Below, in pieces: positions 9,398-18,458 of a stretch of 64,000 nt of DNA (the stretch's first letter is position 1; each line of letters starts with the position of its first letter). The DNA is from Undibacterium cyanobacteriorum. Its GTDB lineage: Bacteria > Pseudomonadota > Gammaproteobacteria > Burkholderiales > Burkholderiaceae_D. Below the pieces are notes generated by a model. It saw nothing but the letters and a program-made list of their open reading frames with translations, was not told the origin of the DNA and ran no database searches. The translations under genes were made by a program, and so were the position numbers. The DNA lies in NCBI RefSeq assembly GCF_031326225.1, contig NZ_CP133720.1:1054001-1118000 (forward strand), in the 5' to 3' direction.

Positions 9398-11833
9398 CTA
9401 ACGAGCTGCAGAAAGATTGAAGAATTGCATGAGACTTTGGAGTTGCTCGGCCTGATCCGACAAGATATGAGAGGTTGCGGCGAGTTCTTCAGATGCCGAC
9501 GCATTTTGTTGTGTGACCGCGTTCAGCTGCTCCATTGCTCGACTAATTTGATGGAGTCCAGCTGATTGTTCCTCTGAAGCTGCGGCGATCTCTTGTACCA
9601 AGTCAGAAGTCTTACCGATCGAAGGCACCATGTCAGTGAGCAATTTCCCTGCACGCTCAGAAATAGATACCGAGTTGGAGGCGAGTTCGCCGATCTCTTG
9701 TGCCGCAATTTGGCTACGTTCGGCCAGTTTGCGAACCTCGGCAGCCACCACAGCAAAACCCTTGCCATGCTCACCAGCCCGCGCTGCTTCAATGGCTGCG
9801 TTCAATGCCAACATATTGGTTTGATAGGCAATGTCATCCACAATCCCAATTTTGCCAGCGATGTCACGCATGGCTTGGATGGTCATTAATACCGCCTTGC
9901 TGGTTTCTTGGGCCTCGTTCGCTGAGCGATTGGCAATACCATCGGTAATCTTTGCGTTCTCGGTATTTTGTTGTACTGATGCGGACATCTCAACTACGGA
10001 TGAACTCGTTTGCTCGACCCCAGAAGCTTGTTCCGAGGTTGATTGTGACAGGCTCTGTGCGGTCGCACTGACTTGTTCTGCTGCATTGCTCAGTTGATCG
10101 GCAGCAGCACGAACTTCGTTAATGATTTCCGCCAACTTCTCACTGGTCGAGTTCGTGTTCTCTTTGATTTGCTCAAAGGCACCTTCGTAATTCTGAGTAA
10201 TTTTCTGCGACAGATCCCCATGCGAAAGCGCGCTCAATACGCGGATCACATCATTCAAACCTTGGGCACTGGTCTTCATTAAATGGTTCATGCCAGTGGC
10301 AAGTTGCAGATAGAAACCTTGCTTGTTTTCTTCGCTAATGCTTTGCGTGAAATCACCGCTCGCCGCGGCTTCTACTACGTAGCCAATTTCTTTTTCGATC
10401 GCCAATTGTTCAGTAATATCCAACCATTGACCTACGGTGCCGATTTTCTCGCCCGTTGAGGAGGCGATGGGGCTACTAATCACATCGTAATCACGCCCAC
10501 CAAGTGTAAGGCGCGATTTCACAGTGCTGTTCAAGTTACGAAGACGTTCAAGTGCTGCAGCAGGGTCGTTGTAAAAAATGCCGATGCTGCCGCCCAGAAC
10601 TTTGTTGGCATCGAAGCTTGGAATTTGCGCGCGGAATTGTGGCTCGTATTTATGCAGAGTATCTTTGAGCGCATGGTTGATATAGGTGATGGTGCCATCG
10701 TTGTCGGCAATACGAACAGGCACAGCAACAGAATCCAAAGCCATTTTGATGCGGGCATTGGTGTCGGCCTCTAACACGTTGGTTTGTAAGCGTTCACGTA
10801 CCGCATCCATTTGCTCTTTGCGAATGGCTTTGTCCCCGGGTTGTTGCGGTAGGCTGTTTTCGAAATTGTTTTGCCCGTATTGACCGATCAGATCAGTCAG
10901 TGTCTGAACATCACGATTTTGTACTTCTACTAGGGCATTAATCTGTTTGGCAAGCTGACCAAATTCGCCTGGTAAATCTGTTTCGACGATGCGTGCGGCG
11001 AGCTTACCTTCTTGTTGATCGACGCTGAGTTTTTGGACACGATCATTGACGCTCTTAATGCGTTTAATGAGTTGATCGGTTGATGCCAGCAGACTGCCTT
11101 GATCATTGTCGTGCAATTCGAGCTGAACAGCGAGGTTGCCATTCGTGACTTCACGCACCGCATTCGCGACGACTTCAGGTTCGCCGCCAAGTTCGGTCAG
11201 AATTTCTTTGACCAGTTTGCGAGCGATGCGGAACAAGGCTGTTGCACCGAGAACGAGAATAACTATGTCAAAAATAATCGCATTGCGACCTTGGGTTCGG
11301 CTATTGAGATTCACGGATTCAGTGTATTTTTCAATCTCATCACCAAGCTTTTCGAGGCCTTTTTCCAAGGTCTCGAAATCTTTTTCGAATTGTTCCCAAG
11401 TTTTGTTAGCTTCGGCGCTTCGCTTGATGCTGGCTTGTGCGACGATTTCTGCAGAACGTAGATAGCTATTGAGATCACTACTGAGATTAGTGAGAATTGC
11501 TTTTACGTCCTTGCTGCCACCTTGCTCGACCGTAGCGAGATGATCCTTAAAAGTATTGCTATGTTCTTTGAGTTCCGCAAGGACGCCTTGTTTTTCGGCC
11601 TCAGTTGCTTCAGTATCGTTAGCGATGCGCATCGCATTTAAGACATCGGCACGAATGGTGTCATGCAGCATATCAGCGTTCATTTGCGAGCGTAGTATTT
11701 TGCTCGCTGCCACCATTTCTTGGCTTGATTGACTCTGTCGATAGGTATTAACAATGCCGATGAGGCCGACGACGAGTAAAAGGGCGAGTGCAACGCGAAC
11801 CAGAAAGTTAAGGCGAGACTGCAAGCTACGCAT
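9398..11833 (-). CDS. Methyl-accepting chemotaxis protein with a cytoplasmic PAS-like domain
   Basis: Chemoreceptor of 811 residues. TM1 lies at about 12-28 and is followed by a helical periplasmic four-helix-type sensor rich in Glu/Lys. TM2 lies near 185-205 and leads into HAMP-like segments. A PAS-like section at about 360-470 contains ADNDGTITYINHA and GQWLDITE. The signalling hairpin tip (DDIAYQTNMLALNAAIEAARAGEHGKGFAVVA) is diagnostic and methylation helices flank it. The C-terminus (LMQFFNLSAAR) lacks the WxxxF pentapeptide that tethers CheR/CheB. The start at 11833 has AAGGAG seven bases upstream. No other chemotaxis gene is nearby. Confidence 0.96.
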   Translation of the reverse strand: MRSLQSRLNFLVRVALALLLVVGLIGIVNTYRQSQSSQEMVAASKILRSQMNADMLHDTIRADVLNAMRIANDTEATEAEKQGVLAELKEHSNTFKDHLATVEQGGSKDVKAILTNLSSDLNSYLRSAEIVAQASIKRSAEANKTWEQFEKDFETLEKGLEKLGDEIEKYTESVNLNSRTQGRNAIIFDIVILVLGATALFRIARKLVKEILTELGGEPEVVANAVREVTNGNLAVQLELHDNDQGSLLASTDQLIKRIKSVNDRVQKLSVDQQEGKLAARIVETDLPGEFGQLAKQINALVEVQNRDVQTLTDLIGQYGQNNFENSLPQQPGDKAIRKEQMDAVRERLQTNVLEADTNARIKMALDSVAVPVRIADNDGTITYINHALKDTLHKYEPQFRAQIPSFDANKVLGGSIGIFYNDPAAALERLRNLNSTVKSRLTLGGRDYDVISSPIASSTGEKIGTVGQWLDITEQLAIEKEIGYVVEAAASGDFTQSISEENKQGFYLQLATGMNHLMKTSAQGLNDVIRVLSALSHGDLSQKITQNYEGAFEQIKENTNSTSEKLAEIINEVRAAADQLSNAAEQVSATAQSLSQSTSEQASGVEQTSSSVVEMSASVQQNTENAKITDGIANRSANEAQETSKAVLMTIQAMRDIAGKIGIVDDIAYQTNMLALNAAIEAARAGEHGKGFAVVAAEVRKLAERSQIAAQEIGELASNSVSISERAGKLLTDMVPSIGKTSDLVQEIAAASEEQSAGLHQISRAMEQLNAVTQQNASASEELAATSHILSDQAEQLQSLMQFFNLSAAR

Positions 11834-11940
11834 ACCGAACTCCTTGAATTGTCACAGACAATATTGGCGATCAAGCCAACCGGGGATAAGGTGCAACGCA
11901 TTGGCGTTGGCACGTCCGAAGAACTTTGCTAAACAGTATT

Positions 11941-11969
11941 CTTATAAGGAGATTATTGCCTTGTGTCAA
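11941..11969 (-). promoter_or_regulatory. Sigma-70-type promoter of the chemoreceptor gene
   Basis: On the minus strand a perfect -35 TTGACA and a -10 TATAAG are separated by exactly 17 bases, about 110 bases upstream of the receptor start. No sigma-28 flagellar-type promoter was seen here. Confidence 0.7.
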
Positions 11970-12060
11970 GAAGTTGACGTGCGGAATGAACCTGAAAAAG
12001 ACAATTGTAAAAAATTGTTGGGACTTATAGCTGTAAAACTAATTTTTTGCGACGCCAAAG

Positions 12061-13569
12061 CTACACCGGTATCCCTGGAAAACGTTCTTGTCGACGCTCG
12101 AGAAACTGACCATGACGAGAGGGACTTGGCACACCTTTTTCGAGTGCAATCGCACCGTTCACCAAGACCCAATGGATGCCGGTCGCTGCTTGCTTCGGTG
12201 AGGCGAAAGTTGCTTGATCGCTGATAGTGGCCGGATCAAAGATCACGAGATCGGCCCAGCAGTCTGGCGCAATGCGACCGCGCTGTTTGAGGCCAAAATG
12301 ATCGGCGGAGAGTGTGGTCATGCGACGTACTGCTTCGGCTAAGGTGAACAATTTTTTATCGCGGCTGTAATGTCCCAATACGCGAGGAAAGGCGCCCCAT
12401 AGACGGGGATGGGGATGACTGTCGTGGGGCAAGCCATCTGAGCCTATCATCGTGTGTGGGTAGCTCAAGACGCGTTCGACATCATCCTCGCGCATCTGAA
12501 AATACACCGCGCCCGCTGGATGCAAACGGCGCGCAGCTTCTTTTTGGTCGACACCCCATTCCGTCGCGATATCGGCGAGGTCACGTCCTTGCATTTCTGG
12601 ATGAGGCTCAGAAAAACTAATCATGATACGAATCACGCCATCGACGTAGTCGGGATCAAGCACGGTCGAACCAGCGGTATAGGGGTAGGCATCCAAGCCG
12701 ATCGCTTGACTGCGTTTACGCTCGCTAATGTAGGCGAGTGTTTCCGTGGTGCGGCCCCAATTGGCTGGGCCTGCACATTTGTGATGCGATAAGATCACAG
12801 GCAGCTTGGCTTCCGCACCAGCGTCAAAAGCTTCGGCTAGGGCTTGCATGACCCCATTGTATTCATCGCGAATATGGGACGTGTACACACCACCAGCGGC
12901 TGCACTGATTTTAGCCAAAGCGATGACTTCTTGATTGTCTGCCGCTTTGCTGGTTTGGTAAAACAGACCCGAGCTAAAGCCGAGCGCACCAGCATGCATG
13001 CCTTCGGCCAATAGATCTTGCATGCGTTGCAGTTCTTCTGCATTGGCGCCAGTTTGCAAATCGGCCACCGCGTTGACGCGCAAAGTAGAGTGGCCAATCA
13101 GTATTCCTACATTCACAGCTGGTTGGCTTTGCTTGACTGCTTTGACATAGTCTTGCACGGAAGCGTAACGAAAATCTGCCTGCGTACCGATGAGACTCAA
13201 AGGCGCTGGGGGTGTACGATCTGCAGCCCAAGGCGATAAGCTAATGCCGCAGTTACCGGTGATGACCGTGGTCACGCCTTGCGTGAGCTTGGGTAACATG
13301 TTGGGGGCATCGAGCACTTCTCTATCATCGTGGGTATGAACGTCGATGAAGCCTGGTGCTACGACCAGACCGCTGGCATCGAGAATCTCATAGCCTTGCA
13401 AACTGAGGGCTGGGGCGATCGCCACAATTTTCTGATCGCTAATACCCAGATCAGCGCGATAGGCAGCCGTGCCACTACCGTCGAGCACTTCGGCATTGCG
13501 AATCACGATGTCAATTGTGTGAGTCTGAGGAAGAGCGGTGGTGGTGGAAATTGGCTGAACGATCGTCAT
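12061..13569 (-). CDS. N-acyl-D-amino-acid deacylase (D-aminoacylase)
   Basis: Zinc amidohydrolase of 502 residues that removes the acyl group from N-acyl-D-amino acids. The start at 13569 has GAAGG seven bases upstream. Metal-site features are visible in order: DVHTHDD, the bridging-ligand region ITGNCGIS, a LIGHSTLR histidine, SHHKC, and the distal MIGSDGLPHDSHPHPR motif with the catalytic Asp. The C-terminal ADLVIFDPATI strand is the usual amidohydrolase end. It is the last gene of the leftward cluster and lies 52 bases after the D-serine-dehydratase-like gene. Its likely role is to free a D-amino acid for that enzyme. Confidence 0.93.
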   Translation of the reverse strand: MTIVQPISTTTALPQTHTIDIVIRNAEVLDGSGTAAYRADLGISDQKIVAIAPALSLQGYEILDASGLVVAPGFIDVHTHDDREVLDAPNMLPKLTQGVTTVITGNCGISLSPWAADRTPPAPLSLIGTQADFRYASVQDYVKAVKQSQPAVNVGILIGHSTLRVNAVADLQTGANAEELQRMQDLLAEGMHAGALGFSSGLFYQTSKAADNQEVIALAKISAAAGGVYTSHIRDEYNGVMQALAEAFDAGAEAKLPVILSHHKCAGPANWGRTTETLAYISERKRSQAIGLDAYPYTAGSTVLDPDYVDGVIRIMISFSEPHPEMQGRDLADIATEWGVDQKEAARRLHPAGAVYFQMREDDVERVLSYPHTMIGSDGLPHDSHPHPRLWGAFPRVLGHYSRDKKLFTLAEAVRRMTTLSADHFGLKQRGRIAPDCWADLVIFDPATISDQATFASPKQAATGIHWVLVNGAIALEKGVPSPSRHGQFLERRQERFPGIPV

Positions 13570-13621
13570 ACTATGGCCTTCATATTTTGTGCTGAGCTGA
13601 TGCAGGATCTCGTTATACGTA

Positions 13622-14938
13622 TTAGAAAAAGGTATTGATAGCACCGGTCACATCATAGGCATCGTTGACGCGCAAGATGAGCGGCCATTTATCAAAGGTC
13701 GTGCAGGGATGTGAAATGCCGCATCCGACTAAATCACCGACTTTTAAAGTGTGTTGAATTTCACTGTGCGGCGGTAGACGCAGATAAGCATGCTGATCGT
13801 TCATTTTCTCAATCTTACATCCTGCAGGTAAGGTCGATGCTTGCGCAACGCCACTCGCCACTGACTGCGGACGATGATGATAGAGCGGGAAGGGCAAGTC
13901 GATGTCATAAGAAGCGTCACGCTTGCCCATGGTCAGAATGGCGAGATCCGGTTCAGGTCGCGATTGCACCATGCTCCACACTTCCAGTGCTGGTTGCAAA
14001 TAATCGTCTTGCATACCAGCTTCGCGCTCGCGCATTTCCTCGACTAAACCATGATAAAAACCGTGGTCATGCGTGACATAGCAACCGCTACGCAGGATGG
14101 CTGTTACGGGGCGAGAGAGCGCGAGCTCTTGTTCGAAACCACGCCCCACCAGATCAAAATAAGCAGAACCACCGGCCGACAATAAGATGTGATCGGTTTC
14201 AAATAATTGTTCGGTGTCGGCGATCTTGGTCAGTTGCAAAAGGCTTGCAATGAATTCCCGCACTGCGATTAAATCTTGTTCTCGGTTTTTGCTCACCAAC
14301 AGTCCTTCATAACCTTCGATGCCCGCTAAGTGCAAATAGGGACTGGCATGAATCGCGCGCGCAACAGCGATTGCCTCGGCTTGGGAACGACAGCCAGTGC
14401 GACCACCGGGAAATCCTAGTTCCACCAATAAGCGCAGAGGGCGAGCAAGACCCGCATCGCGCACTTCACATGCCAGTCGTTTGACCGCCTCAAGAGAATC
14501 GGTGAGCGCATAGAATTCGAAGTCAGGATCTTGCCTCATCAAGGTCACGATCGCGCGAATATCGCTGCTGCTGACGAGTTGATTCGCCAGCAGTACTCGC
14601 TTCACACCAAAACGATGCGCAATCAAACTTTGATTGACGGTTGCCAAGGTCATGCCCCAAGCACCATTCTGTAACTGCATCTCAAACAGCTGCGGGCTCA
14701 TGGTGGTTTTTCCATGCGGCGCGAGGACGACTTTGCGACTCTCACAGAAACGCTTCATCCACTGCAAGTTGTGTTGCAGGGCACCGTCCTTTAACACCGC
14801 CACCGGAAAGCTAGTATCGCCCCGCAAAAGATTCCAATTTTGCTGCGCCAGTGCTTGTTGCGCCAATGGGGCATGTAAAGCCAAACCCTTGGTGCCAGGA
14901 GGAAGAAGTTGTTGTTCGAGCGAAGTCAGATTCAGCAT
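13622..14938 (-). CDS. D-serine dehydratase-like PLP enzyme (amino acid deaminase, DSD1 type)
   Basis: Fold-type III PLP enzyme with an alanine-racemase-like barrel and a D-serine dehydratase C-terminal domain, about 438 residues. The PLP lysine is in LAPHGKTTMSP. The C-terminal zinc ligand motif GISHPCTTFDKW is preserved, which favours elimination (ammonia release) over racemisation. Typical substrates are D-serine, D-threonine or related beta-hydroxy D-amino acids. I prefer the ATG at 14938 (MLNLTSLEQQ); an upstream GTG at 14992 is possible, and neither has a strong ribosome binding site. RidA in the same cluster would hydrolyse the reactive enamine or imine this enzyme releases. Confidence 0.88.
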   Translation of the reverse strand: MLNLTSLEQQLLPPGTKGLALHAPLAQQALAQQNWNLLRGDTSFPVAVLKDGALQHNLQWMKRFCESRKVVLAPHGKTTMSPQLFEMQLQNGAWGMTLATVNQSLIAHRFGVKRVLLANQLVSSSDIRAIVTLMRQDPDFEFYALTDSLEAVKRLACEVRDAGLARPLRLLVELGFPGGRTGCRSQAEAIAVARAIHASPYLHLAGIEGYEGLLVSKNREQDLIAVREFIASLLQLTKIADTEQLFETDHILLSAGGSAYFDLVGRGFEQELALSRPVTAILRSGCYVTHDHGFYHGLVEEMREREAGMQDDYLQPALEVWSMVQSRPEPDLAILTMGKRDASYDIDLPFPLYHHRPQSVASGVAQASTLPAGCKIEKMNDQHAYLRLPPHSEIQHTLKVGDLVGCGISHPCTTFDKWPLILRVNDAYDVTGAINTFF

Positions 14939-14998
14939 GGTACGAAAATAGTGGAAATCAAAAAAAGGAAATGAAGCGGTCGATGAGCGCACAAAGTT

Positions 14999-16330
14999 CT
15001 AACGTGACCAACGACGAATTGTATGCCCTTTCAAAGCGTAAAACAGAATCAAGGCATAACAAGGCAACATTACCCAATAGGCTTGTTGCGCGCCAGAGGT
15101 ATCAGAGAAGTGTCCGTATGCTAAGGGCAGGATCGCACCTCCGGCGATACCCATAATCAGCGCAGCTGAACCTGCAGCGGTGTAGCGTCCTAGACCTTCC
15201 AAGGCCAAGGGCCACACAGTTGGCCATACCAAGGCATTTGAAAATCCTAGCATCGCCAAAAACAAAAGGCTATTCGGAACCTCTGGTACACCGGCCCACG
15301 CCAATAAGGAATGTGACAAACTAGTGTCGCTACTCGATGCTTGCAAGACACCCAAAACGAAGACGATGCCACTTAGTGCGCAGAGCGTGAGCGCATTTTT
15401 CTGTGAAAGAAATTTGGGAATCGCAAGGACACCGACGAGGTAACCTAACACCATGAAGCCCATCGTGTACGAGGTCAAACCGATACTATTCTTTACACCA
15501 AGATGATGCCCGTACAGTCCTATCGTATCGGCTGCAATCACCTCGACACCGACATACGCAAACAAAGTAATCGCACCTAGCACTAACTGCGGATAGCGCA
15601 AGACACCAAAACGGGTGGTGGCTTGACCTTGGTCCTCAGCATTGGTTTTAAGATCAGGTTCACCTAAAGAAGAGAAGTGGATGATGGCCATGAATAAAAC
15701 CAATCCCGCCGCCATCACAATATACGGTGTCACCAAACGACTCGCTAAATCCGCACGAAAACTAGCGCGCGCGGCGACATCCATCGCTGCCAGTTCAGTG
15801 GTCGAGGTTTGGCTAATGCCGGATAAGATCAAGGCAGTGAATACCAGAGGCACGACGATACCAGCCCCTTTATTGAACAAACCCATAATGCTAATACGCA
15901 TCGCAGCACTTTCACGTGGCCCAATGCAAACGATGTAAGGATTAATCGCTGTTTGCATCAAAGTCATGCCGCTCGCTAAAGTGAATAATGCGACTAAAAA
16001 GAGCGAGTATTGACTGGTCTTCGCCGCCGGAATAAATAACAGCGCCCCAATCGCCATGACACCCAAACTAGCAGTCATGCCATTCTTGTAGCCAATACGA
16101 CTCAACACCGCAGCCGATGGTAAAGCCATCACGGTGTATGCAATGTAGAAAGCAAAGGTCACCCACAGAGCTTGAAAGTCACTGAGTTCGCAGACGATTT
16201 TGAGGAATGGAATCAGTGAACCATTTAGCCAAGTGACGAAGCCGAGAATAAAAAAGAGGAGGGCAATAAAGAGCATCGCAACAATCAAGTTGTTGCTTTT
16301 GCTCGGTGCAGTGACGCTTGCAGATGTCAT
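14999..16330 (-). CDS. FucP-like major facilitator superfamily sugar transporter
   Basis: Inner-membrane transporter of 443 residues with about twelve hydrophobic segments, in the FHS/FucP-like group of sugar-proton symporters. The first segment reads FFILGFVTWLNGSLIPFLK, close to the FucP pattern. The region ASGMTLMQTAINPYIVCIGP with a conserved Asn-Pro and the GFSNALVWPTVWPLALEGLG segment are both characteristic. GGAAG lies eight bases before the ATG. It likely imports the sugar or sugar acid used by DgoK and the SDR; the substrate is inferred from context only. Confidence 0.92.
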   Translation of the reverse strand: MTSASVTAPSKSNNLIVAMLFIALLFFILGFVTWLNGSLIPFLKIVCELSDFQALWVTFAFYIAYTVMALPSAAVLSRIGYKNGMTASLGVMAIGALLFIPAAKTSQYSLFLVALFTLASGMTLMQTAINPYIVCIGPRESAAMRISIMGLFNKGAGIVVPLVFTALILSGISQTSTTELAAMDVAARASFRADLASRLVTPYIVMAAGLVLFMAIIHFSSLGEPDLKTNAEDQGQATTRFGVLRYPQLVLGAITLFAYVGVEVIAADTIGLYGHHLGVKNSIGLTSYTMGFMVLGYLVGVLAIPKFLSQKNALTLCALSGIVFVLGVLQASSSDTSLSHSLLAWAGVPEVPNSLLFLAMLGFSNALVWPTVWPLALEGLGRYTAAGSAALIMGIAGGAILPLAYGHFSDTSGAQQAYWVMLPCYALILFYALKGHTIRRWSR

Positions 16331-16432
16331 GATGTACTTCCGGTTTGGGTTTGTTATGGGCTCTTCTTGTGGGAAGAGTGTCTCTTTTGTTGTGGGTGAT
16401 GCTGATTACTCTTTTCTTTCCTTATGCTTGTC

Positions 16433-16452
16433 GTTCCTGCGGAGGTGGGAAT
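16433..16452. repeat. Degenerate dRS3-like 20-bp inverted repeat
   Basis: A TTCC and GGGAAT dyad around eight bases, an imperfect version of the dRS3-type motif at 16831. It sits about 50 bases left of structured repeat copy 1. Confidence 0.6.
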
Positions 16453-16497
16453 CTAGTGGCTTTCGTTCTTTTTGACGGTTGGTCAAATTCAAAGTTC

Positions 16498-16739
16498 GCA
16501 GGTCGGGGGTAGCCCGACAGCTAGTTACCTTTTTTGTCTCGCCAAAAAAGGTAACCCAAAAAAGGCGACCACGCTGCCTCTGGCCTTCGGCTTCCCAATT
16601 GCGCAAGGCAAAAAATGGGAAAGCCTTGAAACTCGCCTGCGGCTCAAACAGCAAGGCTTTCTTTATCCATTTTCTGTCTAGCACAATTGGCAGTGTCAGA
16701 AGTGGATTAACTTCAAAATCAACTGCAAAACCAAAAACC
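16498..16739 (+). repeat. Structured intergenic repeat, copy 1
   Basis: Element of about 240 bases that folds into several hairpins: GTCGGG/CCCGAC at 16502-16518, GTTACCTTTTTT/AAAAAAGGTAAC at 16524-16555, and a long arm from CCAATTG to CAATTGG with an inner 9-bp stem AAAGCCTTG (16620-16628) / CAAGGCTTT (16652-16660). It is closely similar to copy 2, but the inner stem differs with both strands changed together. It is open in several frames, which creates spurious coding predictions. Confidence 0.85.
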
Positions 16740-16779
16740 AAAAACCAAAAACCAAAAACCAAAAACCAAAAACCAAAAT
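16727..16779. repeat. Heptamer tandem array (AAAAACC)n
   Basis: About seven to eight tandem copies of a 7-bp unit AAAAACC, directly abutting the right end of structured repeat copy 1. Confidence 0.9.
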
Positions 16780-16830
16780 CCTAAACACCCTCTATTAGAC
16801 AATTAGCTGTCTCGAAACTTTAGATTCGTC

Positions 16831-16850
16831 ATTCCCGCGAAAGCGGGAAT
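16831..16850. repeat. dRS3-like element (ATTCCC-N8-GGGAAT)
   Basis: The sequence ATTCCCGCGAAAGCGGGAAT is a perfect 20-bp dyad. It matches the dRS3 consensus described in Neisseria and similar dispersed motifs in other proteobacteria. It lies about 50 bases left of structured repeat copy 2, the same arrangement as at copy 1. Confidence 0.8.
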
Positions 16851-16902
16851 CCAGTATCTTTTTACGTTCCATCCTTTTTGCATTCTGGTCGTTCTCATCG
16901 TT

Positions 16903-17144
16903 CGCAGGTCGGGGGTGGCCCGACAGCCAGTTACCTTTTTTGTCTCGCCAAAAAAGGTAACCCCAAAAAGGCGACCACGCTGCCACTGCCCTTCGGGTGC
17001 CCAATTGTGCAAGGCAAAAAATGGGGAGAGTTAGAAACTCGCCTTCGGCTCAAACATCTAACTCTCTTTATCCCATTTCTGCCTAGCACAATTGGCAGTG
17101 TCAGAAGTGGATTAACTTCAAAATCAACTGCAAAACCAAAAACA
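16903..17144 (+). repeat. Structured intergenic repeat, copy 2
   Basis: Second direct copy of the element. It keeps the GTCGGG/CCCGAC and GTTACCTTTTTT hairpins and the CCAATTG/CAATTGG outer arm. The inner stem is now a perfect 10 bp, GAGAGTTAGA with TCTAACTCTC, where copy 1 has AAAGCCTTG/CAAGGCTTT. The apical sequence GAAACTCGCCTTCGGCTCAA is nearly unchanged. Confidence 0.85.
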
Positions 17145-17212
17145 CACCACCGTCACTAGTAATTTGCGCGGCCTCTGATCTTGTATGTGTTAGTTGTTAC
17201 CGCATGTGCAGA

Positions 17213-17404
17213 CGCCAATTGTGTGAGCTCAAAATAGGAAAAAGAGAGGCAGATGTTTGAGCCGAAGGCGAGTTTCTGACTCTCCCTATCTTGAGCTCAC
17301 GCAATTGGGAACCCGAAGGGCGGCTGTACCTGCGTCGCCTTCTTTTGCTTACTTTTCTTGGCGAAGCAAGAAAAGTGAGTGGCTGTCGGGCCACCCCCGA
17401 CCTA
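17213..17404 (-). repeat. Structured intergenic repeat, copy 3 (inverted)
   Basis: Diverged copy in reverse orientation. On the minus strand it reads through the same order: GTCGGG/CCCGAC-type hairpin, then a CTCACTTTTCTTG/CAAGAAAAGTAAG stem replacing the GTTACC stem of the other copies, then the long arm closed by CAATTGG/CCAATTG. That arm contains a perfect 10-bp stem TTGAGCTCAC/GTGAGCTCAA that the other copies lack. The apical segment GAAACTCGCCTTCGGCTCAA is kept. Confidence 0.8.
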
Positions 17405-17424
17405 CTAACCCCAATTTCCGAACA

Positions 17425-17470
17425 AAAACAAATTCAAAACAAAAATCAAATTCAAAACAAAAATCAAAGC
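17425..17470. repeat. A-rich tandem repeat, 18-bp unit
   Basis: Two adjacent copies of an 18-bp A-rich unit (CAAATTCAAAACAAAAAT) with partial flanking copies. No gene is seen here. Confidence 0.75.
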
Positions 17471-17526
17471 CAAACGAACCCATCCCCATCCCAACCTTCC
17501 CCTTGAAAGGGAAGGAGCATAAATAC

Positions 17527-17608
17527 AAAAATCGAAAATCGGAAATCGAAAATCGAAAATCGAAAATCGAAAATCGAAAATCGAAAATCGAAAATCGAAA
17601 ATCGAAAA
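17527..17608. repeat. Heptamer tandem array (GAAAATC)n
   Basis: About eleven tandem copies of GAAAATC with one variant copy, ending about nine bases from the stop codon of the leftward SDR gene at 17617. It lies in that gene's 3' untranslated region. Confidence 0.9.
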
Positions 17609-17616
17609 ACAACCCC

Positions 17617-18390
17617 CTAAATATCCTCCTGCGTCAACTCCCGAGCAAACACCTGATTCCCCGCCATCAACCCACCATCAACCGGCAAGATCACCCCAGT
17701 GATCACGCGGGCGGCGTCGGAGGCTAGGAACATGACTGCATTCGCGATGTCCTCTGGTGTCGCGAAGTCGCGCAGCGGGTACCACTTTTTCAAGTCTTCA
17801 AACACCTGCGGATTCTTATCGACGCGTGCTTGCCAAGCTTGGGTTTTGACGGTGCCGGGGCAGACCATATTGCTGCGGATACCGTACTTGCCAAATTCCA
17901 TTGCTAAGGCTTTGGTGTAGCTGATGAGGCCGGCCTTGGCAACGCTATAGGCGGGGTGGCCGAATGAAGTGAGGCCGTTAACGCTACCGATGATGACGAT
18001 GTTGCCTTTGCCAGCGGCTTGCATCGATGCGCGCACTGCTTCGACGGAGTGGAAAGTACCGTTCAGGTTCAAATCCATGTCTTGCTTCCAGCTTTCTTCG
18101 CTGGTGCTTTGAAGCGTGAGCGCTTGCGCAGCACCTGCGTTGGCGACTAAGACGTCGATGGCGCCGTGCACTTTAGTCTGTGCGTCGATCGCGCTGCGTA
18201 GTGCTTGTGCGTCAGTGATGTCGGCTAGCACTGCACAACTGTTATTGCTGCCAAGCTGCTGCGTGAGTTCTGCGAGTTGGCTTGCTTCGCGATCTTGCGC
18301 GAAGACGAAGTCGCCAGCGTCGACAAAAGCTTGGCAGAGGGCGCGTCCGATGCCGCCACAGGCGCCAGTGATGAGAATATTTCTTGCCAT
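17617..18390 (-). CDS. Short-chain dehydrogenase/reductase, probably sugar-active
   Basis: Classical SDR of 257 residues. The nucleotide-binding motif is TGACGGIG, followed by NAG, and the catalytic set includes Ser in IIGSVNG and YSVAK. The C-terminal ITGVILPVDGGLMAG is typical of the family. The start at 18390 has AAGGA seven bases upstream; an ATG two codons earlier is too close to it. Its place beside dgoK, the TIM-barrel protein and a FucP-like transporter suggests oxidation of a sugar or sugar acid, for example a galactose or fucose dehydrogenase role. The substrate cannot be read from the sequence. Confidence 0.88.
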   Translation of the reverse strand: MARNILITGACGGIGRALCQAFVDAGDFVFAQDREASQLAELTQQLGSNNSCAVLADITDAQALRSAIDAQTKVHGAIDVLVANAGAAQALTLQSTSEESWKQDMDLNLNGTFHSVEAVRASMQAAGKGNIVIIGSVNGLTSFGHPAYSVAKAGLISYTKALAMEFGKYGIRSNMVCPGTVKTQAWQARVDKNPQVFEDLKKWYPLRDFATPEDIANAVMFLASDAARVITGVILPVDGGLMAGNQVFARELTQEDI

Positions 18391-18458
18391 AGTCATTTCC
18401 TTGCTAACGGGCTTTTTTCTGTAGTCCGTTAAAAATAGAGAACTTGTCCCTTACGTAC

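Noticed and set aside
11834..12060. A sigma-28 flagellar promoter for the chemoreceptor
   Set aside because: A perfect -35 TTGACA with a 17-base spacer to TATAAG explains the site better.
16472..17612. Several open frames of 60-156 codons on both strands in the repeat island
   Set aside because: They run across the structured repeats and simple heptamer arrays, recur in each copy in several frames, and have repetitive composition. They are by-products of the repeats.
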